Part shown: positions 17,364 through 27,830 of the stretch, piece by piece
Layout of the letters: the number at the start of each line of letters is the position of its first letter
Numbering within the stretch: position 1 is the first letter of the stretch
From: Roseiarcus sp963758335
GTDB lineage: Bacteria; Pseudomonadota; Alphaproteobacteria; Rhizobiales; Beijerinckiaceae
Length of the DNA stretch: 64,000 nt
Assembly (NCBI GenBank): GCA_963758335.1
Contig: CAVWVF010000004.1
Span: 1,302,001 to 1,366,000, forward strand
Direction: 5' to 3'
Notes under the pieces: generated by a model
Seen by the model: only the letters and a program-made list of their open reading frames with translations
The model's database searches: none
What the model was told of the DNA's origin: nothing
Made by a program: the position numbers and the translations under genes

Positions 17364-18011
17364 GCCGTCCTCGCTGGTGAAGCGTCCGGCCCGTCCGGCT
17401 TTGGAAGGAGCCCGAGTCGGCGGCAGAGGAAGAAGAGCCGCCGGCCCTGCGTCGCGCTGGCCGCGATCATCAGGCCGAGGCTGATCGAGCCGACGACGGA
17501 CCTCAGCGCCATCGCCTCGAGCAGCGGCAGCATCCAGACGATCCACACGTAGAACGCCGCCTTGACGAAGAAATAAGCGGCCCAGGCGAGGGTGAACAGG
17601 CGGAAGTAGGCGCGGATTTCGCGCGTGGGCGGCAGGGCCTCGCCCCGCTGCTCGGCGACTTCCTGGATGATCGGCTTCTCGCCCATCGCGCCCACGACGA
17701 AGGCTGCGCCCGTCGCGACATTCGTGATCGCCGCCTCATATTTCAGCATGAAGGGCGAGGTCGCGGCGAGGTCGATCGCGCCGAACACGAGCGTCAGCCC
17801 GCTCGTCAGCAGATAGAGCCGGGTGAAGGCGAGGCCTCTTCGCCAACGCCAGGCGGCGTCGGCGACGATGAAGAGGATTGAGCCGAGGATCGCGGGCTTG
17901 ACGCCGACCGTCAGCGCCAGCACCCAGAAGACGATCAGCGGGCCGAATTCGGCGAGGACGAAGCGGGCCGCGGCGGCGAGCTTGGGCGAGAGGACGGCCA
18001 GGACGGACATG
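17360..18011 (-). CDS. YciB/IspZ-like inner-membrane septation protein
   Basis: A 216-residue integral membrane protein with five to six hydrophobic segments. It begins near FGPLIVFWVLALTVGVKPAI and includes LTLVFGAIDLAATSPFMLKY and the aromatic stretch FRLFTLAWAAYFFVKAAFYV. The pattern, with EFGP at the first helix and a long central loop, resembles the intracellular septation protein A family (YciB), implicated in cell-envelope integrity. ATG at 18011 gives the best N-terminus; frames running further upstream add unconserved sequence. It is the first gene of a three-gene cluster whose other two members are frameshifted. Confidence 0.65.
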
Positions 18012-18189
18012 CGCACCTTCGATGATCCTTTGTCCGGGCGACCGGAGCAAGGGCGCTCGTGCATTGCTGCTCCGCCGTCCAGCTTGAGCGGCGCTCGAGG
18101 GAGGGGCGCTGCCGAAGTAAAGCCCACCTATCCCGCGCCGGTTCTCGAAGGGCGCCGCTGTCGCGTCATGTTGGTGTCGCGTCGCGCCG

Positions 18190-18222
18190 CCTGTTATCTC
18201 CCTGATACGCCCCTGTTATCGT
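18190..18222. repeat. 11-bp CCTGTTAT array, left half of the IS110 copy B target
   Basis: CCTG cores occur at 18190, 18201 and 18212, exactly 11 bp apart (CCTGTTATCTC, CCTGATACGCC, CCTGTTATCGT). The array is interrupted by the IS110 structure and resumes at 20327 and 20338, again 11 bp apart. Rejoining the flanks restores an array of at least five units, give or take a base or two. Confidence 0.75.
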
Positions 18223-18579
18223 CCTCACATGGGGTGTTTCGGGTCAAGCTCATTCGTTTGCGCCGGCCGCTGGCGTGTCACCCGCGAAGCGGGGCGAAGC
18301 GCAGCGGAGCAGGGAGCGAAGCGACCTTGACGCGCCAGCGGCCGGATACACTGTCACGAGCGAGCGCGCCCTTGCGCGCTCTTGGCTGCCTCTGTGGTCT
18401 TTGCCGCGCTCATTCATTTTGGCATTGCGCATCTCCTTGGCGTTTGGATCCGAAGCGTGAGCCCGTCTTTCGCATGCAGCCTTGACGGCCGCATCACCTC
18501 ACATCCGGTCGAGCTTGTCGGGGCTCGGACCATAATCCCTCATGCTCGAGGGCGTCGGGCTCGGGTTGGCGGGGACCAT
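18223..18579 (-). mobile_element. Truncated IS110 copy (left-end 357 bp), cut by nested insertion
   Basis: This segment is an almost exact copy of the left 357 bp of the IS110 element (compare 8687-9044 and 18580-18938), differing by single-base changes. It stops at GACCATCCT, exactly where the next element starts with CCTCACATGG. In the full element the same point reads CCATCCTGTTAAACGG. The break is therefore a CCT|G site, and the arrangement fits a second IS110 landing inside the first. Confidence 0.8.
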
Positions 18580-20325
18580 CCTCACATGGGGTGTTTCGGG
18601 TCAAGCTCATTCGTTTGCGCCGGCCGCTGGCGGGTCACCCGCGAAGCGGGGCGAAGCGCAGCGGAGCAGGGAGCGAAGCCGACCTTGACGCGCCAGCGGC
18701 CGGATACACTGTCACGAGCGAGCGCGCCCTTGCGCGCTCTTGGCTGCCTCTGTGGTCTTTGCCGCGCTCATTCATTTTGGCATTGCGCATCTCCTTTGGC
18801 GTTTGGATCCGAAGCGTGAGCCCGTCTTTCGCATGCAGCCTTGACGGCCGCATCACCTCACATCCTGTCGAGCTTGTCGGGGCTCGCACCATAATCCCTC
18901 ATGCTCGAGGGCGTCGGGCTCGGGTTGGCGGGGACCATCCTGTTAAACGGCGTGTTTCAGCCAGGCAAAGCCGCGGTCACCGCCCGCCCGGATCCGGCGA
19001 AGCCGTCGCGTTCGGCTTCGCTGGAATGGGGTTAAGTCGTTAAGCCATCGTTGGAGCGTCGGCGTAGGATTGAGCCATCGGGTCAGGCCGCCTTGAACAC
19101 CGCGCCCTCGGGAACGACGCCTTGGGTGACATAGCGCCACAAGGCGACGAGCAGTTTGCGGGCCAGCGCCACGATGGCGATCCGGCGGACCCGTCCCTTC
19201 GCGGCGCCGACCCGCGCCCGAAACCAGCGGCTCAACGCCAAGTCCGGCTGGTGACGCAGCCAGAACCAGGCCAGCTCGATCATGGTCTTGCGCAGGCGGC
19301 GGTTGCCCGACTTCGAGATGCCTTGATCCCGTTCGACGCCGCCGCTCTGCCAGGGGCTGGGCGCCAATCCGCCGTAAGCCGCCACCTGGCGGCGGTTGGC
19401 GAAGCTGCGGAACAACAATTCCAGCCAGAGGAGCGAGGCGAACTCGGGGCCCAAGCCCTTGAGCTCGAGGAGCCGGGCGGCGGGGTTGGTGCGCTCCTCG
19501 GCTTCCGTGCGGATGAGCGCGTCGCGGGCCCGTTCGACCGCAGCCAGTTGCGTCGTCGCCAGCGCGATCCGATCGAGCTCCCGGCGTATTTCCGCCTTCA
19601 GCAGCGGCGGCAGCTCGCGGCCGTCGCCGGTTCGCACCGCCTCGAGCCGCTCAAAACGATCGCGCCGAAGCGGGTTGCAATCCCGGATGCCTTGGCCGCT
19701 GAGCAGGCCCTTGACCCGATTGGTGTGCTGAATGCGTTCCTTGAGCAGCGTGCCGCGCTCGCGGGTCAGCCGCCGGCGATCCTCTTCTTCCGGGCTCGGC
19801 GCGCGAACCATGGAGCAGACCCGCCGCTCGCCGCGAGCCCACGCCATCAGCGTCCGCAACAGCGTCTCGCCGTCGATCGCATCGGTCTTGGCTCGCCGAT
19901 GCCGCCGGTTGACCGCAATCGAAGCCGCATCGACCACGTGGCTCTCGATCCCCTCGGCGAGCAGCAGGCGATGGATCCAAAATCCGTCCAATCCCGCCTC
20001 CTGAATGACGATCGCTCTGATCGGCACGCCATAGCGCTGCTCGGCCTTCGCCCTCGACCGCGAAAGAAGGTCGAGCAGGCCGGCGCCGTCCCCACCCTCG
20101 ACCACATGCCTGGAAAATTTCTCGCCGCCCGGACTGTTGATCGTCACAACCCATTTCGATTTGCTCAATTCGAGCGAGGCGAACAGCGTGATATCATTCG
20201 CGCGGGCGGTGGTCGCGACAACGGTCGCGGAGGTGATTAAATGCATCGGTTGCCTCCATGCTGGTGTGGAAGATCAGCCTACCAAGGGTCCGGCCGCCGT
20301 CCACCCGCATAGGATCTGTTATTCC
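18580..20325 (-). mobile_element. IS110-family insertion element, copy B
   Basis: Near-identical to 8687-10431: same orientation, same 500-bp non-coding 3' region with both hairpins, same 79-bp 5' leader and the same right end CTGTTATTCC. It is followed by CCCTGTTATTGTCCTGTTCC, the right half of the CCTGTTAT array. The two copies lie about 9.9 kb apart as direct repeats, so recombination between them would delete the interval. Confidence 0.88.
19083..20246 (-). CDS. IS110-family transposase (copy B)
   Basis: A 387-residue DEDD recombinase, full length and in frame, about 98% identical to the copy A protein. The same landmarks are present: SLELSKSKW, IVIQEAG, KTDAIDGE and GLAPSPWQSGG. Differences from copy A are scattered substitutions (Gly41 for Ser, Asn113 for Asp, DCNPL for YNPL context, ELLFR for EALFR). 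The copies therefore diverged by point mutation and are not a very recent duplication. Both could be active. Confidence 0.93.
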   Translation of the reverse strand: MHLITSATVVATTARANDITLFASLELSKSKWVVTINSPGGEKFSRHVVEGGDGAGLLDLLSRSRAKAEQRYGVPIRAIVIQEAGLDGFWIHRLLLAEGIESHVVDAASIAVNRRHRRAKTDAIDGETLLRTLMAWARGERRVCSMVRAPSPEEEDRRRLTRERGTLLKERIQHTNRVKGLLSGQGIRDCNPLRRDRFERLEAVRTGDGRELPPLLKAEIRRELDRIALATTQLAAVERARDALIRTEAEERTNPAARLLELKGLGPEFASLLWLELLFRSFANRRQVAAYGGLAPSPWQSGGVERDQGISKSGNRRLRKTMIELAWFWLRHQPDLALSRWFRARVGAAKGRVRRIAIVALARKLLVALWRYVTQGVVPEGAVFKAA

Positions 20326-20563
20326 CCCTGTTATTGTCCTGTTCCGCCGCGCCCGCATTTCGATAACCTCATGGAAATTAAGGTCTTTCAGTGCAGAGCT
20401 GGAGCCGAAACCGCGCCATCCTCCCTGTTATCTCCTGTTCGATCGGGACGTTTCGCCTTTCGCGACGACGGCAGGAATTCTAAACGATCGCATCAGGCTA
20501 CTGCTCGGCAGGCATGAGGTCGAACGGCCCGACCCCCTCCCGGCCTTTCCCGGGGGGAGCGCC
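20326..20563. repeat. Resumed CCTGTTAT repeats and gene-free DNA right of IS110 copy B
   Basis: CCTG cores at 20327 and 20338 (11 bp) and again at 20424 and 20434 (10 bp), the latter in CCCTGTTATCTCCTGTTC. No gene is visible before the oxidoreductase stop at 20564. Confidence 0.6.
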
Positions 20564-21148
20564 TCACCAGTCCGAAAACCTCGTCTGGACCTTGCTCAGG
20601 AACGCCGCCCGACGCTCCGCGCTCGGGTGGTCCATGTCGTAATGGGCGAGATAGTCGACCCGCGTCCCCGGCGCGCAGTTGAACTTCATCGAGCGCGTGA
20701 GGAAGCGGCGGGGCGGGTCGCCGGCCAGGAAGGTCGTCCATCGCGAGCCGCCGTAGGTGCAGACGACGCCGAGCCGTTTGACGTTGAAGAGGCGCGGGAC
20801 ATAGGCGCCGTCCTTGCGGATGTCGAAGCTGACGCCCGGCAGGAACACCTTGTCGACGAAGCCCTTGAGGATCGCCGGGAATCCCATGTTCCAGACCGGG
20901 AAGCAGAACACGAGCGCTTCCGCAGCGAGCAGCCGGTCGACATAAGCGGCGACGCGCCGGCGATTGAGGCTCGAGTCATAGTACTCGATCCGGTCCTGGC
21001 GGGTCAGGACCGGATCGAAGCCTTCGGCGTAGAGATCGCAGTCGTCGACCTTGTGACCACGCGCGCGCAACGTTTCGACCGCCTTGGCGTGCGAGGCCGC
21101 GCCAAAACTGGTTTCGAGCGGATGGGCGAAGAGGACGAGGATGCGCAT
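20564..21148 (-). CDS. Flavodoxin-fold NAD(P)H-dependent oxidoreductase
   Basis: A 194-residue protein of the NAD(P)H:quinone oxidoreductase/flavodoxin_2 family. It starts MRILVLFAHPLETSFGAA, the phosphate-binding loop for FMN or FAD. The middle carries FCFPVWNMGFPAILKGFVDK, which lines the flavin site, then GVVCTYGG for the isoalloxazine contact. Such enzymes perform two-electron reduction of quinones or related electrophiles in the cytosol. ATG at 21148 was preferred over one at 21181, which would overlap the upstream gene. The frame is intact. It lies directly downstream of tamB, possibly by chance after IS-driven rearrangement. Confidence 0.83.
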   Translation of the reverse strand: MRILVLFAHPLETSFGAASHAKAVETLRARGHKVDDCDLYAEGFDPVLTRQDRIEYYDSSLNRRRVAAYVDRLLAAEALVFCFPVWNMGFPAILKGFVDKVFLPGVSFDIRKDGAYVPRLFNVKRLGVVCTYGGSRWTTFLAGDPPRRFLTRSMKFNCAPGTRVDYLAHYDMDHPSAERRAAFLSKVQTRFSDW

Positions 21149-21165
21149 GAAGCCGCCAAGCTCAG

Positions 21166-24100
21166 CTATTTGTACTCCCAATCGGCTCCTACGCCGGCGC
21201 TCGATCCGCCGCTCGCATCGACGCCGGCCTGCAGGCGGATGTGACGGGCGACGTCGAGATCGACGGACACGCCGTTGTCCTCGGGCTTGGCGCCGGTGGT
21301 CGCCCTGACGCTGATCCTGTCGCTGATCGCGCGGCTGACGCCGACCGTCGGGCTGCCACTCGCGCTCGAGCTGAGATCCAGACTGTCGACGCCCAGCGAT
21401 TTTCGCAATCGCTCGAACGCGTCGCCGCGGCCGGTGAGGGATGCGACGGCGTTGGCCAATTGCAGCGCCTGGAAAGGCGACAGATTGCCCGAAGAGTTTT
21501 GAAACAGAAGGCGGGAGAGAATCTCATCCTGCGGCAGGCTGGGATCGGAAGTGAAGGAAAACACCGGCTGCGCCGCGGGGCCGGTGACACTGATGCGCGC
21601 AGTGATGTCGGCCGAGGTCGTCTCGGCCAGAAGGTCGAGCTCGGGCATCACGTCACCGTGAAACTGAACGCGGCCGCGCGTGAAGACCAGCCGCTTGCCC
21701 AACAGCGACAGCGACCCGCGCAAGAGATCGAAGCCGCCGGTCACCGTCGGATCGGCCGCGGACCCGCTGAGGCGCAGATCGCCGGCCACTTCCGCATTGA
21801 TGCCGCGACCGCGAACGAAGATCCGGTTCGGCGCCGATATCGTCAGGGCCAGCGTCGCGTTGAACAGCGGCGCCCGCCTGCTGGCGGACCTGGCCTTGGC
21901 GTTCAGCGCAAGGAGCGCGCGCGCCGTCGCAGTCGGATTGATGTGCCTGGTCCCGGGAATCGGGGCCGAGACGCTGCTGAGGCGCTCGGGCACAGTGGTA
22001 TCCATTGAAACGATCGTCATGCGGCCGGCGACATTGGGCGTTCGGCCGAGCGCGCCGGTGACATCCAATGACATGTCGGCTACCGCCGTGACGGTGTCGG
22101 TCGCGACGAGTTGGGCGCGCTCGCCGGTGAGTTGAACGGCGCCGGGAAAGCCGGCGGCGGGGTCGAGTCTCACCTGACCGGTCGCGCCGATCGAGCCGCC
22201 GTTGGGGGTCTTCCCATAGAGGCGATCAATTCGCAAATTGTCGCCATTCGCCACAACGAGCCCGCTGATCGAGGCGAGCTTGAGCCCCGTTTGATCGTCC
22301 CTGAACGAGCCGTCGCTCAGGCTGACCGAACCCGCGGCCTGCGGCTTCGCCACGGTCCCCTGAACGTGAAGGTCGACCGTGAGCGCGCCCGCGACATGAC
22401 GGCCCGTGACCGAAAGCGTGTTGTTGGCCAGGCCGGCGTCGATCTCGGGAGAGACCGGCGACACCGGACATGATCCTGGCGCCCCAGACGTCGCCGACCG
22501 TCAGGTTGATCGCGAGGCCGTCGAATGTGTTGGGGCCGACGCTCAGTCTGTCGCTGTTGGCGGCGATCGCGACCTCCTGCTGACCGCCGGCGTTCGACGC
22601 GCTCACCTTCGCCTGAAGGGCGCCGCTCATCTTCGTGAGAATGAGCGGCGAGAGATCGTCGAGATTTGTCGCGCCGAAATTCACTTCGCCGTTGGCCAGA
22701 CATCTTTAGCGCGCCCGCCAGGCGCGCCGACGCGAGGCTGAGCGCAAAATTGTCGACGACCCAACCGCCATCGACCTGTCTGGCGAGATGAGCAGAGCCC
22801 TGCAACGGCTGGCGATCGACGGCGCCATGCGCCGAAACGCTTGCCTCGATGAGGCCGGTGATGTCGCTCACGCGCGCCTCCAGCGTGAGACCGGACGTCG
22901 GGCGATCGAGCAGACGGCCTTCGCCCAGGGTGGCCTTCAGGGTCGCGTCAAGATGAGCAGGCGCGCCGGTCAGCCCGGCGGCGACCTCAGCCTTGCCGCC
23001 AATGCGAGAATCGAGAAACTGCGTCTGCGGCACATCCATTGTGGCGTTGAGATCGACCTTGTCGCGTGCGGCCCTGCCGTCGATCCGGGCCGATCCGTGC
23101 TTGCCGACCGCCTGGAGATTGGTAAAGCCGAACCCGCCGCCGGGCAGCGACCGCGCGCCGCCGGTCAGGCTGAGCTCGCCGCCGATGATCCTGTCGAGGA
23201 TCAGATAACCGCTCTTGAGATGTGTCGCATGCGTGTCAAGGGTCGCGGCCAGCGCGCCATAGCGCGCTGCGCCGTCGAGATCGGCCGCGATTCTGGCGTC
23301 CCCCTCGAGCGAGCTGCCGGCAACCAGCGCGAAACGGCTCAAATCGCGCGCCGCCACCTCCAGTCTGCCGTGAATTCTCGCGGCGCTGAAAAGGCCGGCA
23401 TAATTCGCGTTCAGCCCTGGCGCGGCAAGGTCGAGCGCGTCGAATGTCACTTCCCCGCCGGGCGAAGCCGAGCCGCGCATTGTCAGCGCAACCTCGGGGC
23501 CGACGGCCTGGTTGAGGGACGGATCGGCAAGAGCAAGGCCGCTCAGCTTTGCATCGCCGGTGAACGCGATCCGCGTCGTCTCGCCGGTCAGGGGGCCGTT
23601 CGGGGCGGCGCGGAATGTCGCGGCGACATGGCCGAGCGATCCTTCGGCGACACGGATTTGCCCGGCCTCGAAGGAGGCGTCGATTTTCGGGCTGGAAAGG
23701 GGTCCCGCGATCGAGGCGTTGAGATCGAGTTTCCCGATTGCCGTCGCGCCTGGAATCGCGCCAGCGTGGACCTTGAGATCGAGCTGATTATCGGCGGACT
23801 TGCCGCCCTCGAAGTCGAGCCGGGCGCTGGCCGAAACAACATGCAGACCTCCGGGAAGGGCAATGCTCGAATTGTCGTTGAAAAGAACGTCGCCCTCGAG
23901 CGTCGTCTCTCCGGCGAAGACCGGGCGGATGACGCCGGGCGCAAGGCCCTCGAGTCGCGAGGTCAGGTCGAGCGTAAGCCGCCGCGCGGCGCCCTGGCGG
24001 GCGACGACGACCTCACCCTTGGCCCAGATGTCCGCGCCCGCCGCGAAGTCGAGCTTGGCCGAGAAATTGTCGAGCGTGCCTGCGCCGTCGAAGGCGAGCT

Positions 24101-24800
24101 TCGCAGGCGGCAAGCCGGGAAGATTGGCGAAATGGGCAAAGAGGCCGCCGGCCGGCTCGGCGGAGTTCACATTGAGCGTGAGCCTATCGCTCGCGGGCAC
24201 ATAGGTGACCAGAGCGGTGAACTCGCCCGGCGCATCGAGCCGCCGCGAAGTCAGGCTGAGGTCGAGGCCCTCAGAAGGCGGCCCCAGGGTCGCCTTGCCG
24301 GAGATGTCGAGGCGCGCCGCGACGCCGAGGACGGGCTCGCCGAGCGTAAGCTCCTGCACGGCGAACTGGTTGATGATCACCTTGACCGGCAATTCAGGCA
24401 AGATCGACGCTGGAGCCGTCGTGTCCGGCGGCGTCGCAGGCGCTTCGGGGGGAAGCGGGCGCCGCAAAAGCTGCAGATGGCCGATCGTGAGCTGATCGAC
24501 CTCGAGCCGCCGCTTGAACAGCGCGAGCCGTGTCCACACGAGACGGACCTTGTCGATCTTCAGCCAAGGTCCGCTGCGATCGGACAGGACGATGTCGCTG
24601 ATCGACGCGTCGGAGGAGAGCACGCCGTCGACCGCGCCGATGGAGACGCTGGTCGACGGCGTGGACAGCGCCTTCGAGATCAGGTCGGCGAGCACGCCCT
24701 TGTCCGACTCGGCGGCCCAGTCTGGCGCGCAAAAGGCGAGCAGCGCGACGATCATTGCCGCCAACGTCTTTGACCGGAAGCGGAAGAGAAAAGACGGCAT
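21166..24800 (-). pseudogene. tamB: TamB, inner-membrane translocation and assembly protein, two frameshifts
   Basis: About 1,210 codons of TamB: an N-terminal signal-anchor (FRSKTLAAMIVALLAFCAP) and a long beta-helical body with repeated DUxUxSG-type strands. The conserved DUF490 C-terminus includes PVFSFTSDPSLPQDEILSRL, and the protein ends DASGGSSAGVGADWEYK. The reading moves from one frame to a second near 22700 (after LAGALKMSG) and to a third near 22460 (before VSPEIDAGL). The C-terminal domain that docks with TamA is therefore separated from the anchor. Start and tamA stop overlap by one base (TGATG). The intact complex helps insert outer-membrane proteins and move phospholipids. Confidence 0.85.
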
Positions 24801-26797
24801 CAGAAAGCCTGTCCGATGCTGACATAGAGCGCCACCCGGCCGGAGCCGGGGTGACGCTCGAACGGAAATGCAACGTCGAGGCGGATCGGGCCGATCGACG
24901 TATAGTAGCGCAGCCCCAGACCCGCCGCCATGTACAAGGGCTGGCTGAAATCCGGAAAGCTCGAAGCAAAGGCGTTTCCGGCGTCGAAAAACGGCACGAC
25001 GCCGATCGTGTCGGTCAGCTTGACGCGCAATTCGGCCGACGCCTCGAACAGGCTGCGGCCGCCGACGACGGCGCCGAAGGGGCCTGTCGGGCCGAGGCTG
25101 TCGTAGGCATAGCCCCGCACCGAACCTCCGCCGCCCGAATAGAAGCGCCAGTTGGCAGGGATTTCGCTGAGCGACGGGCCGTTCAACGCGCCAAATCCGA
25201 CCCGGCCCGCAAGGACGAAGCGCGAGTCGGCGTCGAGCGAATAGTAGCTCGAAGCGCGAGCTTTGGCCTGCACCAGGTTGAGGCTCGAACCGAGGAATGT
25301 CCCGAAACCCGTGGCGGAAGCGCTGAGCCGTACGCCGCGGGTCGGATCGAGCTTGCTGTCGGTGGAATCATAGGTGAGGGAGACGGGAACACCGACCAGC
25401 GTGTAGTCGACCTTGCCGAGCGAATCCGTAGCGACGCCGGTTTGCGCCTCGACGCCCGCCTGAACCGAGAAGGTTTCGCTGAAGCGACGGCGCAAGGCGG
25501 CCGTCGCGTCCACGTCATTGACGTCATAGCCGACGAAACCGACGGCGCTGGTGCTCACGTGCTCGCCGAGGCCGTCGAGTAGCAGATCATTCCGCGTGCC
25601 CCACAAAGCCAGTTTGAGGAAGCTCGCGGATAAGCGTCCTCCCGGACCGCCGGTCGAGAAGCGCTCGAAATCCGGCCAAAAACCGCTGTTCGGCTGCGCA
25701 TAGAACAAGTCGGCCTCCAGCCGAAGACGCTCCGCGCCGCCGAACACATTGCGGTCTTCCCAATAAGCCTGACCGGCGGGGCCATTGGTGGAAGAATATT
25801 TCGCCTACACGCCGACGGCGTGGGCGAGACGATCGCCCACGTCGACCTGATAGGGCAGAAGGCCGGACGCATCGAGGCTCGTTCCTTCCGTGATGCGCAC
25901 GCTGCCGACCGCCGGAATTTCACGAATACTGGTCTTCGCCTCCCCCAACGCCTGCGGCGAGTAGGGATCGCCTGGTTGAATATAGAGGAATGAGCGCACG
26001 ATGCCGGGATCGAAATGTTCGGGTCCGATGATCGTCGCTTCGCCGAAGCGCGCAACCGGACCCGGCTCAACTGTCAAAGTCAAATCCATTGCATCCGCCG
26101 CGTGATCGACGACGGGAGCGATCGATCGAATCTTGGCCAGCGGGCGGCCCTGGCTGCGGAAATAATCGACGATGCGCACTTGCGCTACGCGCAGCTCGCT
26201 GGCTGCGGCGGGGTCGCCGGGCTTAAGGCCGACAATTCGAGGCGGAAGCTCATGTTCGGAAAATTCGGCGCCGGCCTGGTCGAGGATGCGGATCGAGCGA
26301 AGCTTGAAAAGCGGGCCGGGCGCGACCCTGATGGCGATCGGGGCGACCGCGCGGTTCCGATAACTTTCGGCGGCGCGCGAGAACGCCCCGATGTCGCTCG
26401 AGCCGACCGTCAGACTGGCATGGTCGATCGAGATCGTGACCACGGCGTTGTAGTAGCCCAGCCCCCACAGGGCGTCGATCACCGGAACGAAATCGCCCGT
26501 GGCGCGGCGCGCCAGCGCGTCGCCGTCGGGAGGGGCGTCCTGGCGCAGCTTCCAAAGCGATGAGGCGTCCTTCACCGCATTCGCCAGTGTCGCGTCGCTC
26601 CTTTCGACGTCGATCGTCACGCTGTAGGAAATTGCCTCCCGTGAGACGTGCGGCGCGGTTTCGCTCGAACCCCAGAGACCAAAAAAATCGAAAGCCCGAG
26701 CGCCGTCTCCCGCGTCGAACGCGATTGCGCTCGCCGTGAACGCCACAACCAAACGCAAGCTCAGGCGGTCAGAGAGGTTTCTCGAACGCTTGCCCAT
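24800..26797 (-). pseudogene. tamA: TamA, Omp85-family outer-membrane protein, interrupted by in-frame TAG
   Basis: One continuous frame encodes three POTRA-like modules and a 16-strand Omp85 barrel. The barrel shows YWEDRNVFGGAERLRLEADL, FYSGGGGSVRGYAYDSLGP (the conserved barrel-loop VRGY motif) and a C-terminal strand ending ALYVSIGQAF. It is cut by TAG at 25805-25807, exactly between the POTRA part (ending LAHAVGV) and the barrel (starting AKYSSTNGPAG). An upstream product would be periplasmic POTRAs without a barrel. The start at 26797 gives a signal sequence (LSLRLVVAFTASAIAF). Downstream tamB is also broken, so the TAM complex is probably lost. Confidence 0.82.
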
Positions 26798-27259
26798 CAA
26801 CTCGACGCATGTCCCTGACCGGCCTGGCATAGGGCTGTCCGATCGAGCATTCATGGAACAGACAGTCGAGCGCGTCAAAGTCGAGACCGCGCAGCGTGAG
26901 CTCTTGATGCAAACTCGCATCGCCTGAATTGTGCGCTCTGCCTGCAGCGCCGCGTCCAGAGAGGGCGGCACTCTAGCCGAAAGGATAGACTTCAAACCCC
27001 AGGGACTTTTGTCTTTAAAAGTACATTCCCGCCAAACGCGCGGCAGCTTCGTCGTCGCCTGCTGGCAGGCCGATGACGACCGAGAGCATTTCGTTGAGAC
27101 CGATCAGGTCGCTTTCACCGATCCGACCAATTACTGGACCGCGTTCGTCGCGCGGCATGGCGACGATTTTGCCGGCGATCGCCTGAGAAGGCGTGGTGAG
27201 CGACAGCTCAGCGCAAAATAACGGTCATTACCCGACGACCTGGGGAACGGGTCAAATCG
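26798..27259. other. Gene-free interval upstream of tamA
   Basis: About 460 bp. No gene was supported. It contains the second copy of the interspersed sequence (27211-27260). Scattered short frames have no signature. Confidence 0.5.
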
Positions 27260-27260
27260 A
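27211..27260. repeat. Interspersed intergenic sequence, copy 2
   Basis: Starts GCGCAAAATAACGGTCATTA and ends GGGAACGGGTCAAATCGA. It shares both end blocks and their spacing with 11021-11068. It abuts the serine-recombinase remnant. Confidence 0.55.
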
Positions 27261-27480
27261 CCCTCAGCGGGCCGCCCTTGCGCCCGCAACGCGACCATTT
27301 CGCGGATCGCTCTTGCTCGGCTTCAAGCGGGACGAACTCGCCGTCGTCGCCGCGCCGGAAGCCGAATGCAACCTGCCCGCCGAGATACCGCCCACCGGCC
27401 TGCTGATCGGCGTTGACGTGCGCGATGCGCTGGTGGATGCGGTCGCGCTCGGTCTCGGCGAAGGCGGCGGCGCGAGGCTA
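27260..27480 (-). pseudogene. Serine-recombinase (resolvase/invertase) fragment
   Basis: Read leftwards from about 27465, the sequence encodes AFAETERDRIHQRIAHVNAD, then GGRYLGGQVAFGFRRGDDGE and FVPLEAEQ. This is the long-helix to recombinase-domain junction of large serine recombinases. A one-base shift then gives AIREMVALRAQGRP, the usual continuation. Both the catalytic N-terminus and the rest of the recombinase domain are missing. It is a relic of a mobile element, next to an interspersed repeat and upstream of the repeat-built WD40 gene. Confidence 0.6.
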
Positions 27481-27830
27481 CGCCAACGAGCGAGGGCCCT
27501 TCAGCCCCAAGAGCGTCGCGACCATGCTCGCGGCGCGAACGCGGCCGACAAGCCTGCGACAAATGTCGTCGACGCCCGCTCAGATCGCCGAGGCGCAACG
27601 GCCTGGCGGGTGAGTGGAAGCCGACGAAGTAAGTGCGCAACCCCACACATCGGTATGTCCACGCGCGGCAGTGTCTGGTTCGACCGGTTTCTATCAGTCT
27701 GCTACATTCAGTCCCTACGTTCGTTGCCGCTGAAGGCGAGCGAACATGTTCGTCTCTGAGACCGGCGGTCCGGATCGCAGCAAAGCGGTTCGCCGAAGGT
27801 CTGCCCGAGAAAGAATTGTGTGAGGTCTTG

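Noticed and set aside
18223..18940. Simple tandem duplication of a 357-bp module as an independent satellite
   Set aside because: Both units are the left end of the IS110 element, and the break lies at a CCT|G insertion motif, so a nested insertion explains it better.
9189..20246. Composite transposon bounded by the two IS110 copies
   Set aside because: IS110 elements move singly through a circular form and do not form composite transposons by paired ends. The interval contains unrelated, partly decayed chromosomal genes and no coherent cargo.
22788..24773. 661-codon plus-strand frame antisense to tamB
   Set aside because: A shadow of tamB; it is composed of Arg/Gly/Ala-rich low-complexity sequence without family resemblance.
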